Assembly: GCA_014237955.1 (NCBI GenBank) | Contig: JABABY010000053.1 | Location: 1-10,613 of the forward strand | Direction: 5' to 3' | Source: Planctomycetota bacterium | GTDB lineage: Bacteria > Planctomycetota > Planctomycetia > Pirellulales > UBA7805 | DNA length: 10,613 bases | Made by a program: the position numbers and the translations under genes | The notes under the pieces: model-generated | Seen by the model: the letters and a program-made list of their open reading frames with translations, nothing else | Told to the model about the DNA's origin: nothing | Database searches by the model: none | In this document: positions 6,868 to 10,613 of the stretch, piece after piece | How positions within the stretch are numbered: the first letter of the stretch is position 1 | Layout of the letters: each line of letters opens with the position of its first letter

Positions 6868-8280
6868 TCATCGTTTTTGGGTAAGGGCTGGTTCGCCGGG
6901 CACGGCAATGAGGTCATATCCCTGTGCCGTCACTATTTCACACGCCACGAATTCTCCCGGTGAAAGGTCCTCGGCAGTGACAAACACAAGCCCATCAATA
7001 TCTGGTGCATCGGCATAGGTTCGACCGAGCCAAACCCCAGGTTCTTTCGGGTGCGGACGATCAATGAGTACATCGAGTTGTTTGCCCACCTGTGCTGCAT
7101 TGTACTGGAAAGCGATGGCCTGTTGGCATTCCATCAGCCGACTGCGCCGGGCCTCTTTGATGTCTTCTGGAACGCAACCATCCAGTCGGGCAGCGGGCGT
7201 CTCCTCTTCGTGTGAATAGGTGAAAACGCCAAGTCGTTCAAACCGCTGTTCGGAAACAAAATCGACTAGCTCCATAAATTGCTCGTCCGTCTCTCCGGGG
7301 AAACCGGTGATAAACGTGGTGCGGATCACGACATTGTCGATCCGTTCACGGATTTTACCTAAAAGAGCCTCGGTGTCGCTACGGTTCACGCGGCGTTGCA
7401 TCCGTTTGAGAACGGTATCATTGATGTGCTGTAGCGGGATGTCGAGGTAGGGAACGATGCGGTCGCTCGATGCAATTACATCGATCAAGCTGTTGTCAAA
7501 ATACATCGGGTAGAGATAGAGGAGTCGGATCCATTGAAGATTATCGATCTTGTCCAATTGCTCGAGTAGCTCGGTAAGTCGCGATTCACCGTAAAGATCC
7601 TGTCCGTAGTACGTCGTGTCTTGGGCAACCAGATTAAGTTCCCGGACCCCATCGGCGACCAATGCTTCTGCTTCGCGGACGACTTCTTCGATCGGTTTGC
7701 TGGCATGTTTGCCCCGCATCTTAGGAATCGTGCAGAACGTGCAGAGCCGATCGCACCCCTCAGAAATTTTCAGATAGGCCAAATGAGAGGGGGTGATTCG
7801 AAGGCGTCCCATATCGCTCAGCGGTCGAGCGGGTGCAGGATGGAATATGGATTGTTGTTCTTTGAGGGTGCCAATGAGCCGATCTGCAAGCTGGGTTACT
7901 TCATCCCGAGCAAAGACTCCCACGATATGATCGATTTCGGGCTGGCTTTTTCTGAGCGCCTCTTTTTCCCGTTCCGCAAGACAGCCGGAGACAATCAGAC
8001 CTCGGATGCGTCCTGCCTGTTTCAGTTTGAGTATCTCCTCGATCGCGCCAAAGGATTCTTCTCTCGCACTTTCAATAAAACCACAGGTATTGACGATGGC
8101 AAAATCTGCACCATCTGCCTCGGAGACGAGCTGGTAGCCGTCAAGTTGGAGCAGGCCCAGCATCCGTTCGCTATCGACCAGATTTTTTGGACACCCCAGG
8201 CTTATGAAGGCGTAGGTTCCCTTGCATTCAGCACGCTGCAGGTTGGAGGAGAATACGTCAGCCAAAGGTAGAATGTCCAA
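6868..8280 (-). CDS. rimO: Ribosomal protein S12 methylthiotransferase RimO
   Basis: RimO is a radical-SAM enzyme that adds a methylthio group to the conserved aspartate of ribosomal protein S12. All three domains are present. The N-terminal UPF0004 domain has ligands Cys30 (SLGCPKNLVDSE), Cys66 (NTCGF) and Cys100 (SGCLAE). The radical-SAM core has the CxxxCxxC site at Cys176, Cys180 and Cys183. A TRAM domain spans about 395-465. The LGCPKNLVDSE and ADAPDIDG blocks distinguish RimO from MiaB. At 470 residues it is slightly longer than E. coli RimO because of the N-terminus. No ATG lies in frame before the conserved core. TTG 8280 is the first candidate after the in-frame stop and TTG 8265 the second, and neither has a visible Shine-Dalgarno, so the start is uncertain. 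It lies between the pseudo-receiver gene (74-bp gap) and pgsA (4-nt gap). Confidence 0.95.
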   Translation of the reverse strand: MDILPLADVFSSNLQRAECKGTYAFISLGCPKNLVDSERMLGLLQLDGYQLVSEADGADFAIVNTCGFIESAREESFGAIEEILKLKQAGRIRGLIVSGCLAEREKEALRKSQPEIDHIVGVFARDEVTQLADRLIGTLKEQQSIFHPAPARPLSDMGRLRITPSHLAYLKISEGCDRLCTFCTIPKMRGKHASKPIEEVVREAEALVADGVRELNLVAQDTTYYGQDLYGESRLTELLEQLDKIDNLQWIRLLYLYPMYFDNSLIDVIASSDRIVPYLDIPLQHINDTVLKRMQRRVNRSDTEALLGKIRERIDNVVIRTTFITGFPGETDEQFMELVDFVSEQRFERLGVFTYSHEEETPAARLDGCVPEDIKEARRSRLMECQQAIAFQYNAAQVGKQLDVLIDRPHPKEPGVWLGRTYADAPDIDGLVFVTAEDLSPGEFVACEIVTAQGYDLIAVPGEPALTQKR

Positions 8281-8354
8281 AAGGGTCTCAGATCTGACGG
8301 GAACCGTACCTCATGGTACTCAAAAACCAGTCCAAAAACGAGTCGGCTCACGCT
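8281..8354 (-). other. Short intergenic leader before rimO with two small inverted repeats
   Basis: The 74-bp gap between the pseudo-receiver stop and the putative rimO start holds a 10-bp palindrome TCAGATCTGA (8288-8297). It also holds a small hairpin, GTACC/GGTAC around TCAT (8306-8319). No T-run follows either in the minus direction, and no clear promoter was seen. These may be chance or a mild processing or attenuation element. Confidence 0.3.
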
Positions 8355-9218
8355 TCACGCGATGCTGCGTGTCCAATGGTTTGGTGCATCTTTGTTCTTG
8401 TGAAGGAGGTCCGTCAGGCGACTGAAGAGGTCCTGGAGATTGAGTGGCTTGGAGAGTACGGCTGCGGAACCCAAAAGTGCAACTTGCTGGGTGTCTTCCC
8501 ATCTGGGGAAATCAATCAGCGCAAGAATGGGGGTTTGTGGGTAGAACTCACGAACGGTATGCAAATCGTGCAGCCCGGCTGAATTTCCCTCCCAGAGAAT
8601 GGCAGCAGGTCCTTCGATTCGGGGTGGATGTCTCGGATCGAGCCAGACCGTCCCATAACCCCACCCGCGACAGGCCGAACAGAGCATGTCTGCAAGATCG
8701 GGGCATCCACTACGCACCGCAATCAATTTTTGTGAGGGTTCCGTATCCTGGAGAACAAAAAGAATCCGCTCATCCTCAGTTGTGGTCATCGGCAGGCCCC
8801 AACTGGGTAATTGCGCGTTAGAAAATCTTTTAAAATCGCGTTTCCAGTGAGCCAGCCAGTTGTGCCAATAGGTTCGTATCATCCCCGGCCAGGGTGTCCC
8901 GGTCCGTGGTTCCCCCTCACACCAGCTGCCAGCCAGGGCAAGGATTCTTGTGAGAGGCGCCAATTTTTGGAGCTGGTCCAGCGCCTGATGGGGGTGTTGC
9001 CCGGGCCAGAGATGGGCAACAACCATCAGTTCGGGTGGGGTGCCACCTTTTCGCAGCCAATTGTGTGCCGCATCACAATCCGCGACGACTTCCGTCTCTG
9101 CCATGCTGGTAAGTTGTTCGGCAACCGGTTGAAACTCTGGAAGTGTAAAATCCCCAATCAACAGTGCACGAGGTGGCTCTCCCCGGCGCGCTGGATCTGG
9201 GGTGGGATTGTGTTTCAT
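8355..9218 (-). CDS. Hypothetical protein with two degenerate receiver-like domains
   Basis: This 287-residue protein is not recognised as a named family. Two segments follow the layout of response-regulator receiver domains. In the first (about 16-130), PELMVVAHLWPG aligns with the usual PDLILLDLNMPG segment, but Ala68 sits where the phospho-acceptor Asp should be. In the second (about 163-272), PAAILWEGNSAG aligns in the same way with Glu210 at that site. It is followed by TPILALIDF, then a GSAAVLSKPLN segment whose Lys257-Pro258 matches the conserved KP of receivers, and a final helix. The acidic pair that binds Mg2+ is not evident. Neither domain should therefore be phosphorylated normally. 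No output domain or membrane segment is seen. The ATG overlaps the HTH-EIIA stop as ATGA, with GGGGA about 7 nt upstream of the ATG, so the two are probably co-translated. The receiver assignment is by eye and needs a profile or structure search. Confidence 0.6.
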   Translation of the reverse strand: MKHNPTPDPARRGEPPRALLIGDFTLPEFQPVAEQLTSMAETEVVADCDAAHNWLRKGGTPPELMVVAHLWPGQHPHQALDQLQKLAPLTRILALAGSWCEGEPRTGTPWPGMIRTYWHNWLAHWKRDFKRFSNAQLPSWGLPMTTTEDERILFVLQDTEPSQKLIAVRSGCPDLADMLCSACRGWGYGTVWLDPRHPPRIEGPAAILWEGNSAGLHDLHTVREFYPQTPILALIDFPRWEDTQQVALLGSAAVLSKPLNLQDLFSRLTDLLHKNKDAPNHWTRSIA

Positions 9219-9934
9219 GGTGTCATCCCCAATTCATTTTCTCGTTGTAGGAGTGCATCCAAGGCCTCGTCGGCACTTTCCGCTGCGCGGAGTGCCCGTA
9301 GGATTTCGATATCATTGATTAATCGACTCAGACGTGCGAGCGTCTGAAGATGTCCCTGGTCTGTGGATGAGCAGATAAGAAAAAAGATGTCCGTAAGGCC
9401 CCCTCCCTGGCCACCAAAAGGGATTCCTTGCCTAGTGCAGCCGAGGGCAAGGAATGGTTTTTCCAGAAGGTGAGGCATGGGGCGACGTGGATGGAGTAGC
9501 GCAACACCACAATTCAATGCGGTTGAATGCATCTCTTCCCGTTTCCGTAATGCGTCTGCAAGTGCTTCAGAATCCCAGAGTGCACCTGACTTCACTGCCA
9601 GCATCGACATCGTATGGATCACCGATTCGCGAGTTTTTGCGAGCAGTGGAATACTGATTGTCTCCAACGAGAGCAGTTCGGTGATTGTCAATGTGACAGG
9701 TTCGGGGCCTGCATTGCGGTCCAACACCACTTCCATCTCGGCAAGCGCTTCATTGCAATCGGCATCCCCAATCCGTTTTTCCAGCCAATGGTGTATTTCC
9801 TCGCGAGAAAATCGCCACCGTCCCGAAATTTTCCGTCCGGGTAGCTTGCCTCGTTCTGCCAGGCGGGTCACCTTTTGCGGAAGCAGGTGGAGGTAGGCCG
9901 CGAGCGATTCGATGTCAAAATCGATGTGTCCCAT
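9215..9934 (-). CDS. HTH (MerR/excisionase-like) - PTS EIIA (PtsN-like) fusion protein
   Basis: The 239-residue protein has two domains. Residues about 6-55 look like an HTH_17/excisionase-type DNA-binding domain: DIESLAAYL as the recognition-start helix, then LPGRKISGRWRFSREEIHHWL, the usual wing-and-helix ending. Residues about 85-235 look like a PTS EIIA type 2 domain as in PtsN/FruA. GALWDSEALADALRKREEMHST is followed by GVALLHPRR with the expected phospho-accepting His148. A second conserved-type histidine follows in GHLQTLARLSRL (His195). EIIA proteins receive phosphate from HPr; a fused DNA-binding domain suggests that phosphorylation might control transcription, which is inference. 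No sugar permease (EIIB/EIIC), HPr or Enzyme I gene is in the window. The start is ATG 9934 with a weak GAGAAAG upstream. The pseudo-receiver gene starts within its stop codon. Similar fusions are, from memory, common in planctomycetes. Confidence 0.85.
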   Translation of the reverse strand: MGHIDFDIESLAAYLHLLPQKVTRLAERGKLPGRKISGRWRFSREEIHHWLEKRIGDADCNEALAEMEVVLDRNAGPEPVTLTITELLSLETISIPLLAKTRESVIHTMSMLAVKSGALWDSEALADALRKREEMHSTALNCGVALLHPRRPMPHLLEKPFLALGCTRQGIPFGGQGGGLTDIFFLICSSTDQGHLQTLARLSRLINDIEILRALRAAESADEALDALLQRENELGMTP

Positions 9935-9976
9935 GTCTCAATCTTTCTCTAATCCACGAGGCTTGTCTAGATCAAC

Positions 9977-10005
9977 TTGACATTTGGGGTCGCATCGAAG
10001 AATAT
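9977..10005 (+). promoter_or_regulatory. Candidate promoter for murE
   Basis: A perfect -35 TTGACA (9977-9982) is followed after 17 bp by GAATAT (10000-10005), only a half match to the -10 consensus; the surrounding sequence AATATT is AT-rich. Transcription would start near 10012 and leave a leader of about 185 nt before ATG 10197. Confidence 0.35.
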
Positions 10006-10166
10006 TTTGCGATCGTAGGCTGTCGTGGCCAATGAGGATCTGTCGAAACCGAGCCCCGCAAAGCAAAGTTCGACTTTGGTCCGCAGGTTGGATGCGTCGT
10101 CTACAAATGGACAAACAAGGCAGTTTGTCGGAACCGTAACAGTGGTTTTCGCCGTCGTGGCTCGAT

Positions 10167-10192
10167 GGCCTTACCGCGTAGGCAAGGAGGCC
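10167..10192 (+). promoter_or_regulatory. murE Shine-Dalgarno within overlapping alternative hairpins
   Basis: AAGGAGG (10184-10190) lies 6 nt before ATG 10197. It is the strongest Shine-Dalgarno in the window and fixes the murE start. GGCCT (10167-10171) can pair with AGGCC (10188-10192) and would cover part of it. Alternatively GCCTTAC can pair with GTAGGC (stem with one bulged T, ending at 10183) and leave it free. The two structures are mutually exclusive. Confidence 0.5.
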
Positions 10193-10196
10193 TGCA

Positions 10197-10613
10197 ATGA
10201 CTGGCAATGGTGTATTGAAAGTTAGTGGTCTGCCCCTTTCGGAGATTGTTCCCGATGGGCGGATGCATGGAACGACTGAAGAAGTTTGGTTTTCATCCTG
10301 TACGTCCGATTCACGGGCTTGTCGATTGGGAGACGTTTTTGTTGCTGTGGTAGGAGACGGGCGCGACGGCCACGACTTTATCGATGAAGCGATCGGCCAG
10401 GGTGCTACGGCAATCATCGCCGAACGGCTCATTCCATCTCTCGGGGTGCCTCTTTGCATTGTGCCCGATTCGCGCGTCGCCTATGCCGAAATGTGTCATG
10501 CCCTAGCAGGTTTTCCGAGTCGCCGGCTCAATGTGATTGGTGTGACCGGAACCAGCGGCAAGACAACAACCACGTGCCTGATTCAGTCTATTATCAAAAC
10601 CGCCGGTTTGCAC
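10197..10613 (+). CDS. murE: UDP-N-acetylmuramyl-tripeptide synthetase MurE (3'-truncated)
   Basis: MurE adds the third amino acid (usually meso-diaminopimelate or lysine) to UDP-MurNAc-L-Ala-D-Glu in the cytoplasm, using ATP. The window holds the first 139 codons; the gene continues past the right edge. The N-terminal UDP-substrate domain shows SDSR (residues 37-40), LGDVFVAVVGDGRDGHDFI and AIGQGATAIIAE, the usual Mur-ligase segment. The ATP-binding P-loop VTGTSGKTTTT follows, with GTSGKTTT at residues 118-125. MurE rather than MurF is favoured by the TGTxGKTTT form and the following helix LIQSIIKTAGL. The P-loop has Ser where many MurE proteins have Asn, a known variant. The start is set by the strong AAGGAGG site. 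Amino-acid specificity cannot be judged because the central and C-terminal domains are missing. Confidence 0.93.
   Translation, partial: MTGNGVLKVSGLPLSEIVPDGRMHGTTEEVWFSSCTSDSRACRLGDVFVAVVGDGRDGHDFIDEAIGQGATAIIAERLIPSLGVPLCIVPDSRVAYAEMCHALAGFPSRRLNVIGVTGTSGKTTTTCLIQSIIKTAGLH

Larger units (their letters stand above)
9935..10196. other. Divergent intergenic region between HTH-EIIA and murE
   Basis: The 262 bp separate two divergent genes and contain no convincing ORF. Seen here are a TTGACA -35-like box pointing toward murE, a perfect 6-bp hairpin CAAAGT-TCG-ACTTTG (10064-10078), a GC-rich inverted repeat next to the murE ribosome-binding site, and on the minus strand only a weak TTGATC as a possible -35 for HTH-EIIA. 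This is where an HTH-EIIA autoregulatory site might lie, but no clear operator palindrome was recognised. Confidence 0.6.

Noticed and set aside
6863..6917. Upstream ATG of pgsA giving an 18-residue extension and overlap with rimO
   Set aside because: The extension does not look like the family N-terminus, and ATG 6863 sits 4 nt after the rimO stop, which fits an operon better.
7621..8271. 216-codon open frame on the plus strand
   Set aside because: It is fully antisense to rimO, whose cysteine motifs are intact; the frame has no recognisable domain.
10022..10161. Repeated GTCGTGGC (10022-10029 and 10154-10161)
   Set aside because: Two 8-bp copies in about 140 bp without flanking similarity can easily arise by chance.
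10025..10225. Small 66-codon plus-strand frame in the intergenic region before murE
   Set aside because: There is no Shine-Dalgarno, no domain, and it runs into murE in a different frame.
9938..10459. 173-codon open frame on the minus strand
   Set aside because: It is antisense to the murE N-terminal domain and its leader. murE has a strong Shine-Dalgarno and a clear Mur-ligase sequence.

Overview
The window reads as chromosomal housekeeping DNA from a Gram-negative-type bacterium, most likely a planctomycete. This is an inference from gene content: a helix-turn-helix domain fused to a PTS EIIA domain, an HtrB/LpxL-type acyltransferase implying lipid A, a DUF1570-like lipoprotein peptidase, a large MocA-type oxidoreductase, frequent TTG start candidates and weak Shine-Dalgarno sites. 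No RNA gene, insertion sequence, CRISPR array or prophage gene was seen, and no gene-free stretch exceeds about 260 bp.

Layout. Two plus-strand genes open the window: the C-terminal two thirds of ispG (1-738) and a putative zinc-peptidase lipoprotein (848-1693). Nine minus-strand genes follow. Reading in their transcription direction, the first block is HTH-EIIA (9934-9215), a twin pseudo-receiver protein (9218-8355), rimO (8280-6868), pgsA (6863-6255) and a CPBP membrane protease (6178-5228). Next comes a Gfo/Idh/MocA oxidoreductase (5104-4025), probably with its own promoter. The last block is an LpxL-like acyltransferase (3880-2963), a Rieske protein (2946-2593) and a tandem GNAT protein (2596-1637). 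The GNAT gene runs 57 bp into the 3' end of the lipoprotein gene coming the other way. After a 262-bp divergent intergenic region, the 5' part of murE (10197-10613) runs off the right end.

How the genes fit together. Several products serve the cell envelope: IspG (isoprenoid precursors, hence undecaprenyl phosphate), PgsA (phosphatidylglycerol), LpxL-like (lipid A acylation) and MurE (peptidoglycan precursor). RimO modifies ribosomal protein S12. IspG, RimO and the Rieske protein all carry iron-sulfur clusters. The HTH-EIIA gene and the pseudo-receiver gene overlap by ATGA, as do the Rieske and GNAT genes, so each pair is probably translationally coupled.

The most interesting item is the HTH-EIIA / pseudo-receiver pair. 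The first protein looks like a DNA-binding domain joined to an EIIA domain that keeps its phospho-histidine. The second has two receiver-like folds that both lack the phospho-acceptor aspartate (Ala in one, Glu in the other). Together they resemble a small phospho-signalling or transcription module of unknown output.
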